A stretch of 64,000 nt of DNA, taken from contig ARYC01000755.1 in the NCBI GenBank assembly GCA_000711775.1, positions 1-64,000 on the forward strand. Direction: 5' to 3'. This DNA comes from Oxytricha trifallax (taxonomy: Eukaryota; Ciliophora; Spirotrichea; Sporadotrichida; Oxytrichidae). The notes beneath the pieces were generated by a model. The model was not told where the DNA came from, did not search any database, and saw only the letters and a list, made by a program, of their open reading frames with translations. This document shows, piece after piece, positions 33,433 through 43,859 of the stretch; within the stretch, counting starts at the first letter, position 1; each line of letters opens with the position of its first letter. The position numbers were made by a program, and so were the translations under genes.

Positions 33433-35790
33433 GTAAGGTAATATCTGAGATCATCTTTGTCTTAAGCTTCATTGGAGCCTCTTCCCTGGCTTCTTTTGCC
33501 TTAGTTATACTGCCTGTTATAACCTTATCTAATTTTTATTTTGATTAAACCTAATTCCCTCCCATTTATTTGATACTATGGTTAAATATAGGATAATCTA
33601 TCATGATATTAGCCTCTTCTCTAATTGGCATAAGATTAACCTGATGGCCCACCTTATGTACCACTTCTTTACTGTTACATACCAGACGATTGCTAATCCT
33701 TTACTTTGCTGTGTCTAAATCTTCTTCTGTCAAGAGAACCGTCCTTGTTAAAAATAAAAATAAATCAATAGTTTTTTGTTTCTGTACTCTGGTGGGAAAT
33801 CTTCTGGGTTCAAGTTCTCTACGTCTTCCTCAACGAAAGTCGCTTCACCCTTTCTCAGTCCTTATAGACTTTAACCAAGACCATGCCTTAAACTGTTTTG
33901 CTAATATGAAGTTTAGCCGCCAATTCTCTGACTGTATGAGCCACCTCTATTTTATGTTTGACCCTACCTGCCAGAAGTTTATTACAAAGATCTTTAGCCT
34001 CTGCTGTCATCATAAAATAAGAAGTAGTATTGGTAATTAAGAACTGAATTGACAAAATTAGAATGATCATATTGTTCTTCTTAATCATTATCATAATCTC
34101 TGACACGTCTACGGTCAATAGATCCATCCTATAAGGACTATGTGTTCCATTTAAAAGTTAAAATGAAAATAAGAAAGTGTAAGAAAATACTTGACTAATG
34201 GTACATGCATAAATAACTTCTTTAGAGAGAATCTCTTGTCCCTTTATCCTTCTTTTTAATGCTTGAGATTTTCTCAGTTGTGTCAAGATATACTTATCTT
34301 CCTAGTTATTCTCAGGATCCAAATCCTCTTCTTTTATTTTATCAAAATTAATTCCCTCTGTGTATTTGCTATGGCCTATGTGCTAGCCAGATTTGCCACC
34401 AGTTCTGGATCTGTATCTATTTGAATATGGTGTGTCTTCATTTGCTCCCTCTTTTTCTTCATCTTCGTCTTCTTGATATAGATTTCCTTTTGATCTCCAC
34501 TTTTCCTAAATTTAAATGGTTTAGTTAAATATTATACTGGGAGTGCAAATAAATCTAATAGGCATTATACTTTATTCATTAATTTTAAGCTAAGAATACT
34601 TCCATTTTGATTTGATATTATTGTGGATCATTATAGTTTTAATCGTTAAACAGTCATTGCCTTAACCTGGCTTCTCTTGAGCTCTTCGAAGCATGTTCTA
34701 GAATTTTTGTCTTGGCACTCCCAGTTTTTAACAAACTTGCCCATAGTTTGTGAATCCAATTAGGTATCACTCTCTCCCACTATTAAGTAGTCGAAATTCT
34801 ATAAAGCATATCTGTAATTGTCTCTTGTTACTACTATATTAGATATGGTCAGTTAAGTTACGATGACAGTACTTGCAATGTCTGAGACATATAAACAATT
34901 TTCTTGGGACTCAAATGGCTTATGCGGGGGTTCAGAATTTGTTTGTTATTTACTAACTAAGTCACAGAATAAGGTCAGGAATATTCTTACAAATCAAAAT
35001 GTTGTTATTTAAAGTGAAATTGAAAAGTACATGTTTACTAATATGATATTGAATTAAAATTTTCAATACAAGGTAAAAAAGCTTTAACCCTAAATTTAAA
35101 TATAACCAAATTTATGATTTTATAGAAAAAAGATCTTTGCATCTATATAATGCAAGGGTAACACTCCAAGTAATGATAAGCCTTTTACATTTATGGAGTT
35201 ATAAAGAGTTTTGAAAATTTAATCAAGAATCTAGTTGGTGCTTATTTTGGCTTTCGCCAAACGATATGGTTTATTATAGGATTCAATATTGAGCATTATT
35301 CAAAAAGCCCGTTAGCATTATTGGTACAGAATACTTACACTTGTTTAAATTGAGGACACGCCCACCTTGATCCCTGAAATCTCTTATCAATTGCTGATCA
35401 TCTTGCTAGTTACTTCCTCTATCATCGTAACGTGAGCCACCCATCAAGAAAGCAACTTTTATTCCTTCGAAGATGGACTGTGTTTTTCTATTTTCATATA
35501 AAAATAAGGATGGCTTTTAATATTTTTAAGCACTTATAAAAAATAACCATTTTGTTGGCCCCTCCTCTTACCTCCTGAATAACTGATTCCTTGCTTCTAT
35601 CTATGGCGAATTGAAATGGTTAATATTCTTAGAGATTAAATGAGAAATAATTAATAAATGAACAAGATTAGTTTTATTGACAGATTTTAACAGTAGATCA
35701 GAGACTGTATGAACAAATTTCTTGCCTTTACTAGTGCGAGCGAGTGTCCTCTCGATGTTTTTTAAATTCTTGCTGACCCTAACAAATAAA
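33433..35790 (-). CDS. Repeat-rich gene continued upstream of the TBE, plus N-terminal segments
   Basis: Minus-strand segments from high to low coordinate: RVSKNLKNIERTLARTSKG (35780-35690), FAIDRSKESVIQE (~35615-35575), GGSRYDDRGSNQQDDQQLI (~35440-35350), a 90-codon block NCLYVSDIASTVIVTQL...ALQNFDYLIVGESDTQ...NWECQDKNSRTCFEELKRSQ (34930-34640), acidic/basic QEDEDEEKEGANEDTPYSNR and KIKEEDLDPENNQED (34500-34190), DGSIDRRRVRDYDND (~34125), TAEAKDLCNKLLAGRVKHKI (34020-33890), VEEDVENLNPEDFPPEY (33850-33780), TEEDLDTAKQRISNRLV (33740-33610), and QGYNRQYNQGKRSQGRGSNEA up to the TBE (33545-33435). Style and repeat words match 27090-29359. Whether the upper blocks form the same gene or a second one is unclear. 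Confidence 0.5.
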
Positions 35791-35799
35791 CGGGAGATT

Positions 35800-36260
35800 T
35801 TTATGATTTGATTATTGATTATAATTTATAATAATTTACCTAGTTAAACACTAAATGTTACTATAATTATTAATTTTTCGATCCTTCAATATTTTGCACT
35901 TTAATATGAAATTTTAAATGAAGCAAATTAATTAAATCAATATATAAATATACCTAAAATATGGATTAAAAGCCTAAGGTTAGTAAAATAAAAATGAAAA
36001 TACTATTTAAAACACAGCTAGTAATAGCTCTAACTAATGAGAAATCATTCCTGTTAAATAATTCGATTATTCTCAAAATTTAATTAATTTAAGAATTTTT
36101 TTTATTTACTAATCTATAAATTTTAATCTTTATGATTGAAATAGCAAAAAAAATAATTATAATTTTTCTTTATTTATTTTCGAATTTACTTCTCCAGTAT
36201 TAACAATAATAAAGTAAGTTTATTGTGCGATTTTCAAATTTAATTATTAATTCCGCAAAA
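35800..36260. other. AT-rich spacer, no gene seen
   Basis: No coding segment recognised; probably the divergent intergenic region between the minus-strand repeat-rich locus and the plus-strand gene at 36264. Confidence 0.5.
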
Positions 36261-36263
36261 CAA

Positions 36264-37707
36264 ATGAACTTGGACAAAGTTAAGTAATTGCATGATGTTA
36301 TCTAGAGATGTGTTGCAGCTGATTAGCAAAATGTTGATTAAGAGAATCTTGATGAAGGTATTATACTATCTATTAATTAATGACTATTAGAGTATTTGTT
36401 TCTGCTTGATACTTTTAATTAACTTTTGCCAGAAGAGGCTAAAAAAGTGATAATTGTACCAGCCTTAAAACAAGAAGTCAGCTTAATTTCCTAAAGGTTT
36501 AGGAGATTACCTGATACAACAAACTCTAGAGCGTAAGTATTAATTAAAATTTATTTATCAAAATATAAAAATTGTATTTAATCTTAATCGTCTTTCTGAA
36601 GATATTGAAAGTGGTTCGGATTCATTAAATTCAGATTCTGATTTAAATAGTTAAGGATAAATCATATACAAGAATAAAAATTCTTAACAAACAGATGTTG
36701 AACCGACTGTATTTGATTTGTTAAAGTTATTGATATCAAGAATGGATAAAGTTGTTGAGAAGTTAGACTCTGTTGTTGATAAAATCATTGATGTAGAAAC
36801 CAGTTAAAATTTTTAGAGCAGCCTTCTCTCTCTTATTCCATTCTCTGAACTCTTACTCTTCCATTAGCTTTCTTCTTAAGTCTATCTAGAGTTAAGCAAA
36901 ATCTACCTAGTTTTAGAAGATCCTTCTATATTGGAGTTTGACTGCAGTTTTATCCACAAACACTAGTTCAGGATTCTCATAAAGCACCCCTATTATTCCA
37001 GTTAGACTTTTCGCTAATTCTATATAGAATTTTGGCTTCCTGAGCCTGACAGAAAAATGGTAGTCATCCAAGCTATGCAACTAAAGACAGCTCTAAAAAA
37101 TTCAACTGGTACCACAAGCAGTGAATGGACAAAATAGGCAGTGATAGAAATTAAAACTTCAATGAGCTAAGATCTTATTTGGGAATTCAACCCAAAGAAT
37201 TAAATTAATAGAGAGAGTTTGATAGAGATGCTGATATCCAAAAACAGAATAAGATTGAGAGAAAAGAGCAACCCTGACAAAACTACGACCAATCAAAAAC
37301 TAAATTTAATCTTTAATTATTTTTTAGTATGTTATTCCTTATTAACTTCTTAAGAATTCTATATTTATCTGGTATAAAATAATAAATTAATTTTTACTGA
37401 AAGCGTTCAAATGCAAGATGAGTAAAAGATTGTAGAGAGTGCAAGTGTGTTTTTGCATAAAGACGAGGTATAGGAGGTCCTTGAGGATATGATTTAAAAG
37501 GTAATTGAAGGAGCTAAAGAAGATAAGGATGCTAAAAATCTAGTTTTGTAAGCTGAAGCATAAAATCCTGTTGCAAGAAAGATCCCTATTAAATATTTAG
37601 TCTTGAAGGGAAGGTAGTTTATTCCACAAAATTCTTCCACTCAGAAGCATATCTCTAGCAATCAAAATTAGAAGTAAATTGAGAGGTCAATTATGAAAGA
37701 TAAGTGA
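36264..37707 (+). CDS. Unidentified protein, three exons, coiled-coil tail
   Basis: ATG 36264: MNLDKVKQLHDVIQRCVAAD; intron 36357-36389 (GTATTATACT...GACTATTAG); exon 2 EYLFLLDTFNQLLPEEAKK to DTTNSRA; intron ~36534-36600 (GTAAGT...CTGAAG); exon 3 with a Ser/Asp run, then the helix FDLLKLLISRMDKVVEKLDS. The frame stays open to TGA 37705-37707 over more than 350 codons, including EFWLPEPDRKMVVIQAMQLK and KVIEGAKEDKDAKNLVLQ. The stretch 37300-37415 is AT-rich and may be an in-frame IES; 36830-37290 might belong to another gene. A similar helix ends the proteins at 46389 and 47364. No domain recognised. Confidence 0.6.
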
Positions 37708-37709
37708 CT

Positions 37710-38165
37710 TATGATAAATTTGAGATAAAAACGATACATACAGTCTTTAGCGAGGAAAGAACTCAGAATAAACTAATGAAGCATTATGCTATGATTCTAT
37801 TAATCATTTCGTTTATCATATATTTTATTGATTACATTTTGTTAACAAGTTAATTATCAAACCTCTCTTTTTATGTATTAAATAATGACTTCTAATAATT
37901 TAATTTAAATTACCTCTCTATATTGATTTAATAAATTATTTTCCAGTAAGTATTGAATATGTTGATTTTAAAATTTATAAATTAAGAAATATATCAATTC
38001 CTTAACTTATAAATGAAAAATGTATAAATTTATAATATATTTATTTTGGTAAAAGTTAAAATCTATATTTTTATATAATAGCTTACTAAATCATTTTTAG
38101 CAATACTTAAGACTTGTATATATAATTAATTTTAGATAATAAACTGACAATTATTTCTCTAACAA
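37710..38165. other. AT-rich spacer, no gene seen
   Basis: Nothing supportable on either strand. Confidence 0.5.
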
Positions 38166-38169
38166 ATAA

Positions 38170-38540
38170 ATGCCTCAAAAAGTGTATCGTACCCTAAAAC
38201 TCAAGATAGCTAAAAATTCCTATGGAATAAAATGCAGAAAACACCTAAAATACAACTAGCGATAATTAATTACTTATACTTATATGAACTTATTTGACTT
38301 ATAAATATATTTTAATAATGCATACTAGAATACTTGCAGATATCAAGCTTTAAACAGGAGAATTGGCTTCTAAGAAAGGAAGACAGTGTGCATGCACAAT
38401 TGTGCCAAGTCTTATGTTGAGCACAAGGAGTTTATGCACGAGCAGCTCCTCAAAGACTATTCATTCGTGCGCAAAAAAGTAGGTAGCTATTTGAAAATCT
38501 ATGAGATAAGTGTGTTACAGTGGCTTAAAATAATAAACAC
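38170..38540 (+). CDS. Small Tim (Tim8/9/10-type) mitochondrial chaperone, two MDSs (probable)
   Basis: First piece from ATG 38170: MPQKVYRTLKLKIAKNSYGI. After an AT-rich insert (~38265-38340) the second piece reads GFQERKTVCMHNCAKSYVEH, then KEFMHEQLLKDYSFVRKK. C-M-H-N-C-A-K-S-Y is the second CX3C motif of small Tims, followed by the expected helix. The first CX3C is imperfect (KCRKHL); its second Cys may be hidden by the MDS join. Small Tims escort hydrophobic precursors across the intermembrane space. The length (~100 residues) fits. The C-terminal frame running on to 38595 is AT-rich and probably not coding. Confidence 0.5.
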
Positions 38541-38599
38541 CCTTTTATATAATATATTTATGCTTTTTTTAAGCATAAATTTTATTTATTTGTAAAAAT

Positions 38600-39475
38600 A
38601 GAGAGGGGAAATGTAAGAAAGTTTGTAATCTAATAATTTTAAATTTTTTAATTAAATTGTAATATCACATTTTTCAATTAAATCTTATCTTGTAATGAAA
38701 TTTTAGACATCAATTTGACAATTTACATTAACCTCGACCATTTCATACTAAAAAAATTACAAGCCTATTTAATAATTTAGTATAATTTAAACCAATATAT
38801 TCACGCATAATTTAATTTCAAAGTCTGTAAGTCTTCTTCTTAAAATCTATCATGCATTTTATAATATAAATATAAATGAATTATGGGGTTCTAAATGTAA
38901 TTATATGATCATGATGAAAACAATATCACAGCAATAAACTGCTATCCAAAATCTTAAATTAAGAGAAAAGTTAATGTTTAATGTAACAAAGAATGTACTA
39001 TATAAATAAACCTACCAATTATCATTTACTTTTTCTTATAAATGTAAAATGTGTAATTAATTTATCAATCACTCTGAGAAATTAGCAGAGAACTTGTAAA
39101 TTGAGAGTAATTGTAAAATTAAATCAATAACTCCTTATGAATTTAGGATATTATAAAATTATAATAAAAATATGGCAGTTTAAAACTCGAGAAATAAATT
39201 AAATATCAATGATGTTAATTTAATAAATTCTTTTTTATTGAAAATTGTATCATTCATCCTTTAAATCATTAATGCTAATTTTAATTCAATATTATAAATA
39301 ATTATGATGAAAAATAGCAATCAAATGAATATTAACATGCAAAATACACTTTAGATTATTTAATTTAAAATTTTTAAATTAAAAAGAAAATAATGTCAGA
39401 TAAAAAATTGAGAACATTACCAGCAAGTCTAGAGCCACATTAATCAGTGAATAAATTATTAAAAAAAGTTTCATT
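38600..39475. other. AT-rich spacer, no gene seen
   Basis: No supportable coding segment, RNA gene or repeat. Confidence 0.45.
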
Positions 39476-39893
39476 ATTGTAGGAATACATTCGATTTGGG
39501 AAAATGAATTAAAATTAAAATTAATTAATTATTAATTACCTTCAGTTATGTTTTTGGAAAATGTCTGCAAACCATGACAATATTATACTCTCTGGATAGC
39601 GCATTAAAAATGAGACGGTGGTTGTTATTGCTATAATGAATTTATCTCATCGCTCAAGCGAGAAAAACCCATTATACTATTTTTGGGAGTTAGCTCAAAA
39701 TCAAAATATCTCGCTTCCTGGTATGATTCAGGAATATTGCCAATAATAAAGTCCAGCTAAAATTGCGGGATCTACCGTAGAATCCATTTATTTTTGAATT
39801 TTAAGTCACTTTGGTTTTGATAACTGCCATGATTTTAATATTTAATTAATTTAATTTAAATTCATTTTCCCAAATCGAATGTATTCCTACAAT
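39476..39893. mobile_element. ~415-bp palindromic MITE, copy 4
   Basis: 418 bp with the best-preserved ends: ATTGTAGGAATACATTCGAT at the left and its exact complement ATCGAATGTATTCCTACAAT at the right. The inner AATAAAGTCCAGCT and GGCAGTTATCAAA-like blocks match the other copies. It lies just upstream of the DNA polymerase X gene. Confidence 0.85.
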
Positions 39894-40001
39894 AATTGAT
39901 TCAAAAGACCATAATTATAAAAATTAAACTGTACTTTGATAATAAACCTCCCTTGATAAAAACTTGTTCATTAATGATGTGAGGGCAGGGCAGCTTTTGT
40001 T

Positions 40002-40530
40002 ATGATTGGAAAAGAGATGACCAAAAAGAGAGTTGAAATTTTCATTTAATAATTTAGAGAGCATGGAGGCAAAATTCTCTAAAGCGATATGTGTAAGTTC
40101 AATTAACTGATGTAAAATTTTGATATTGAAACTATTTCACTTTTAGTAACAAAAGAACTTCAATGGCAATTGTTCATAAAATTGACTTTTTAATCACTTC
40201 CAGAAGAGAAAAGAATTAAATCTGCCATTTAATTTCGAAGAAACTTTAACCAGAGATTAATCATCAAATTTATGATGTGTTATAATAAATAAAAATTGTC
40301 AGTTCAGAGTGGCTTACGAGATGCTTAAAGGAAAAGAAACTAATCACTGATATTGAACAATATGTAATTAAGATTGAGATTCCAAAAAAATAAGAGGCAT
40401 AGTTAAAAAAAATAAACAACGGTGTATCTGATTAGAAAAATTATGATGAAGAGAAATTGGACAGAGTTTTTAACCTTGAAGATATAATCATTATTCTATA
40501 TGAGTTAAAATCTAAGATGAGGTATTTTTA
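40002..40530 (+). CDS. Family X DNA polymerase, N-terminal BRCT part
   Basis: From ATG 40002: MIGKEMTKKRVEIFIQQFRE and HGGKILQSDM, the start of a BRCT domain. A short GT...AG interruption follows (~40094-40147). The next piece (40148-40530) reads SMAIVHKIDFLITSR..., then KIVSSEWLTRCLKEKKLITD (the Trp of helix 3 is present) and a charged linker. Together this is one BRCT domain as in Pol lambda, Pol mu and TdT. The frame before the ATG lacks another Met. The rest of the enzyme resumes at ~43860, after a nested GC-rich gene. Confidence 0.75.
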
Positions 40531-40549
40531 AAAAACTATTATAATTTTT

Positions 40550-40588
40550 GGATGCATCACCTAGTTTTAAAAATTAGGTGACGCATCC
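40550..40588. repeat. Short hairpin in a spacer of the polymerase gene
   Basis: GGATGCATCACCTA and TAGGTGACGCATCC form a 14-bp stem with one mismatch and an 11-base AT-rich loop. It lies 20 bases past the BRCT MDS. Confidence 0.7.
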
Positions 40589-40808
40589 ATTAAATATATA
40601 AATATTAAAATGTACAATATAAAATATATTTGATATTTTTACTTATATAATATATAATCACTTCACTTTTTTCATATAGCATTTGAGTTAATATAGCTCT
40701 AATAAAGTTTAGTAATAATAAGTTTTAATTAAAAGAGTAAATTGAATTCAAATAGGAGTTTTTGAAAAGTTTAATTTAAATTCAAATAATTCAATAATTA
40801 TTATTAAT

Positions 40809-40890
40809 ATTTGGTTGCTTTTCGTTTTGTGATGGAAGCCCTTATATATATATATTAGTACTAAGTGTGATAAATGAAAAGCAACCAAAT
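40809..40890. repeat. Inverted repeat with 15-bp perfect arms
   Basis: ATTTGGTTGCTTTTC (40809-40823) and GAAAAGCAACCAAAT (40876-40890) are exact complements separated by 52 bases that contain (TA)n. It may be a tiny foldback element or mark the edge of the nested GC-rich gene, which starts 82 bases later. Confidence 0.75.
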
Positions 40891-40971
40891 TTTTAAAGTG
40901 AGTATTTAAGGATTTTAATATATTTAATCAAAGTTAAAAATTATTCCTAATAGCTGTTGTACTCAGACCTA

Positions 40972-41398
40972 ATGGCTTCGACCTAGCCCTACATGCATGA
41001 CCACTACGAGCCGCCTCTGACCTCGCCCTCGGTGCAGCTGTCGCCCTCCGTGCTGCCGCCAGGGATGGACCTTGAGCTGGGCGAAGAGCCTACGATGGGA
41101 CGGTGGGAGCTGGCCCCGAAGATTGCATGTCTACTGTAAAGCATCTCCCTCAAAGAGCACTCCATTCAGAGCTTCGCCGAAATCTTGAAGACCCTCTTCA
41201 ACGCACACACAGTCAATCACCACTGGGTACACATTTAAAAGGAGATCGAGCGCCATGTTGTAAAGCAGAGCCTTGAGCTTGCATTGAGGACGCCAATCGA
41301 GAAAGAAGGAGACCCTTAAGGAGCCTTAGATCCTGCGCTTGGTGAATAGAAGAAATCAGAGTCGTTAAAGGGCGTGCCCAAGGTTAGAGGTGGGGGCC
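40972..41398 (+). CDS. Nested GC-rich gene, N-terminal block (142 codons)
   Basis: Opens at ATG 40972 (MASTQPYMHDHYEPPLTSPS) and stays in one frame. After a Pro/Ser-rich start it has a helical block, MGRWELAPKIACLLQSISLK, then QSFAEILKTLFNAHTVNHHW and RHVVKQSLELALRTP. GC content is far above the AT-rich surroundings, yet TAG and TAA still encode Gln (MASTQP; LLQSIS; HIQKEI). So it is a ciliate-code gene, not bacterial contamination. No domain recognised. It lies between two MDSs of the polymerase gene on the same strand. Confidence 0.65.
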
Positions 41399-41996
41399 CT
41401 ATTTAATATATACGTTAAAACCAAATCAAACAGACTACCATTACCAAGCACATGTTCTCTTCACTCTAAATGGAATTCACGTGAAAACCCAGAACTTGCC
41501 TCTATGGTCGCTGAAGCAAAAATGTGGATCCTCGCATTGGCTCCATCAATTCAGCTCTTCAGAGTGGTTGACCCAGAAGACCCTACAGTCTTCCTCGGTT
41601 ATGACTACTTCAGATTCTCAGACCAAACTGTAGGAGATGTTCCTTTAGCTTCATATGTTGCTATGACCTACTCCAAGATAGCATCCGTCTCATAGAAGAC
41701 ACAACCGCCTTCCCTCAAGCCAAAGTTGAAGCACTAATTGACGAGAGCATCATTTTTGTTTTCAGCTATGGTTTAACTGGATCATTCGTATATCCAACTA
41801 ACAACTTCACTAACAGCAATGTTGAAGACAATATCCTCGCAGCATTCGTCATGAACAACTATGCCAACACTGATCACACTGTATCAAAGCTACAATTGGT
41901 CCTGCCGCATGGGCAGATAATCAAGCCGCTTAGGACTCCTCTGCCTCCCAAACAGTAAAATTATTTGTAATAGTATACTTCTAATAGTAACAATGA
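41399..41996 (+). pseudogene. Lower-GC block inside the nested gene, frameshifted protein of unknown family
   Basis: Composition changes at about 41399. Three overlapping frames read as one protein: ENPELASMVAEAKMWILAL, VVDPEDPTVFLGYDYFRFSD and DVPLASYVA, then (shift at ~41661) DLLQDSIRLIEDTTAFPQAK, ESIIFVFSYGLTGSFVYP and NSNVEDNILAAFVMNNYANT, then (shift at ~41882) KATIGPAAWADNQAAQDSSA, ending QQQ-TGA at 41994-41996. Each shift is a single base. Residue quality is high, so it is a real gene piece. It may be a domain of the nested gene or a captured fragment of another gene. Family not recognised. Confidence 0.5.
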
Positions 41997-42460
41997 GATT
42001 CCGCTGAGCCGCTTGCAGACCCCTTTGGAGAAGGAGCCCTCTCGGCAGAGGAAAAGCACTGCATTCCCAAGACAAGGGCACTCGTGGGGCAACGACTGGG
42101 CAAGTATATCAGAGACCTGGCTGTGCAAATATCGCGCATGGACATGCGCTGGCTCCCACAGGGGTACCTACGGGCATTAATAGCCGCCTCAACCACCTGG
42201 GCCTCGAGAATGTCTGATTTAAGGATTAACTTTTTGAAATCTTCAAGTAATTTGTGGGGGGACTCAAAGGCCTTTTTCCAAATTCTGATACTCAATTATC
42301 TCGGCCCCCGTGATAGATGTCTGAGTCGGAACTTCCACCGTCGTGAGATAGACCGAGGTGGTTCGAGTGGTGCCACTGGCCGCCCGCCAGGCTCGAATTT
42401 AACCCCCTAATCGACTGCAATACATTTTTCAAAAATAACCTTTTTGCAAATATCAAAAGT
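41997..42460 (+). CDS. Nested GC-rich gene, middle block
   Basis: In frame with the preceding block after its TGA: ADPFGEGALSAEEKHCIPKT, then VGQRLGKYIRDLAVQISRMD, RWLPQGYLRALIAASTTWAS and DLRINFLKSSSNLWGDSKAF. Helix-rich; the KYIRDLAVQ...YLRALIAAS spacing vaguely recalls a histone-type fold, but no family is claimed. It continues to about 42460, where GTAAGT looks like a splice donor with an acceptor (CCCTTTTAG) near 42500. Confidence 0.5.
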
Positions 42461-42509
42461 AAGTACCCCCATTCCCCAGATTTACTTGTCCCTTTTAGTG
42501 CAGAGAAGA

Positions 42510-43203
42510 TGATGAGACTAACGCAGGGAGATCGAGGCAAAGGCTGTCTGCTACATCAAAGAGAAGAGGGCCTGCGAGGCAAAGCGACTGAAGGCGTCAG
42601 AGACACAGAGCCAATACGTGAGCGGGGAGGAGTCCGAGTAGATCGAGCAGTTACTACAGACCAAGGAGAAGCTCGACCTAATCTTCAAGTACATTCAGGA
42701 GGTTGAGACACATGAGGAGCTGCCCAGATACTAGAAACTGATGAAGGCTACCAGGTACCAGGGCACCCCCCAACCATCAAGAGGCGGTGACCATGGCCTG
42801 GCACTGGCATATTGCGACACAGCCACGAGGAAACCTCCAGCACTTCAAGCAGGACCTCAAGTACGACTACAAGAGGATGAAGCCCAAGGCATGGAACCAG
42901 CTCACCGAACATCAGAAGCTCCAGAAGAAGCAGGACATGCTGCAGATCATGATCGACGCCTCCGAGGACCAGATAAGCGATCATCTCAAGGCCCTCTACA
43001 CTGCCTGCCCGCTCCTACCCATCACCGTGCTCACCAGACTCATGAACGAAAGCACCAGTCGCGAGGTGCAGAAGCTCAAGTAGTGGCACACCGAGCACAT
43101 CGCCCCCGTGGCCGCCAAGATCAGGAAGGGAAAGCAATCTCAGGAGTTCGTTGAATTTTTGGAGCCCCTCATCAAAGAGATAACCAGAGAGTTCAAAAAG
43201 TGA
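42510..43203 (+). CDS. Nested GC-rich gene, C-terminal block
   Basis: Frame 1 reads REIEAKAVCYIKEKRACEAK, ASETQSQYVSGEESEQIEQL and FKYIQEVETHEELPRYQKLM. One base is apparently missing near 42765 (a run of six C), after which it reads WHWHIATQPRGNLQHFKQDL, RMKPKAWNQLTEHQKLQKKQ, LLPITVLTRLMNESTSREVQ and FLEPLIKEITREFKK-TGA (43201-43203). Long amphipathic helices suggest coiled coils. TAG is Gln at several sites (RYQKLM; KLKQWH). Confidence 0.6.
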
Positions 43204-43205
43204 AG

Positions 43206-43855
43206 ATTTAGTATATGAGTAAATTAATTAATTAAAGCATTTGGTTTGTATTTCATTTTCACTTTCACTAAATTTCACAATCTTTTATATTTTATTAGTC
43301 AGTCTTATAAAAAATATTCCTTTTATACTTAAGATTAAATCTATATAGAATTAACAATAACCAATTCGCGATCGAACTTTATTCTATTAAGTTCTTATAA
43401 AAAATAATTTATGGATAATATATTATCAATCATAATAATTCAGGAATCAAAATTATTCCTAATAAATTACTTACAATTCTATATAGAATTAACAAAAGTC
43501 TTAATGTGAAAATATGAATCCTGAACATTAAAAATGTGCTCATTATCAGAATTGTGATTAGAAAATTATGCATTAACATTGTTTGTATAAGTGGTCAAGA
43601 TGATTAATAATTTATAAGTTTTATTAAGAGTATTAAGGATTATTTCATAATAATAATATAATTATTATATATAAGAATTCTCATATTTTCTAAGTTTGAA
43701 AATTTTATATATAAAGTTATACATTAAGCTAGTCATAAATTAAATAAATGCTTAAAATTTGGGTTTTACGAAGATTCTCAAAATAGGAATTTTAACTGAT
43801 TTTTAATTAGTGAATAGATGAAATTTATAGAATGAAGTTTTAAAAATGGTAAAAA
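43206..43855. other. AT-rich spacer after the nested gene
   Basis: No coding segment. A 19-base string (TCTATATAGAATTAACAA and neighbours) occurs twice, around 43336 and 43471. It is probably part of the polymerase-gene IES. Confidence 0.45.
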
Positions 43856-43859
43856 TTCG

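Noticed and set aside
33690..34127. Overlapping plus and minus standard-code ORFs beside the TBE
   Set aside because: They are shadows, or mixtures of frames, of the minus-strand repeat-rich gene; the ciliate-code frames give better, repeat-consistent protein.
42292..43154. Several overlapping ORFs on both strands in the GC-rich block
   Set aside because: High GC lowers stop-codon frequency, so many frames are open by chance. Only the frames rich in helix-forming residues and ending at TGA 43201-43203 were kept.
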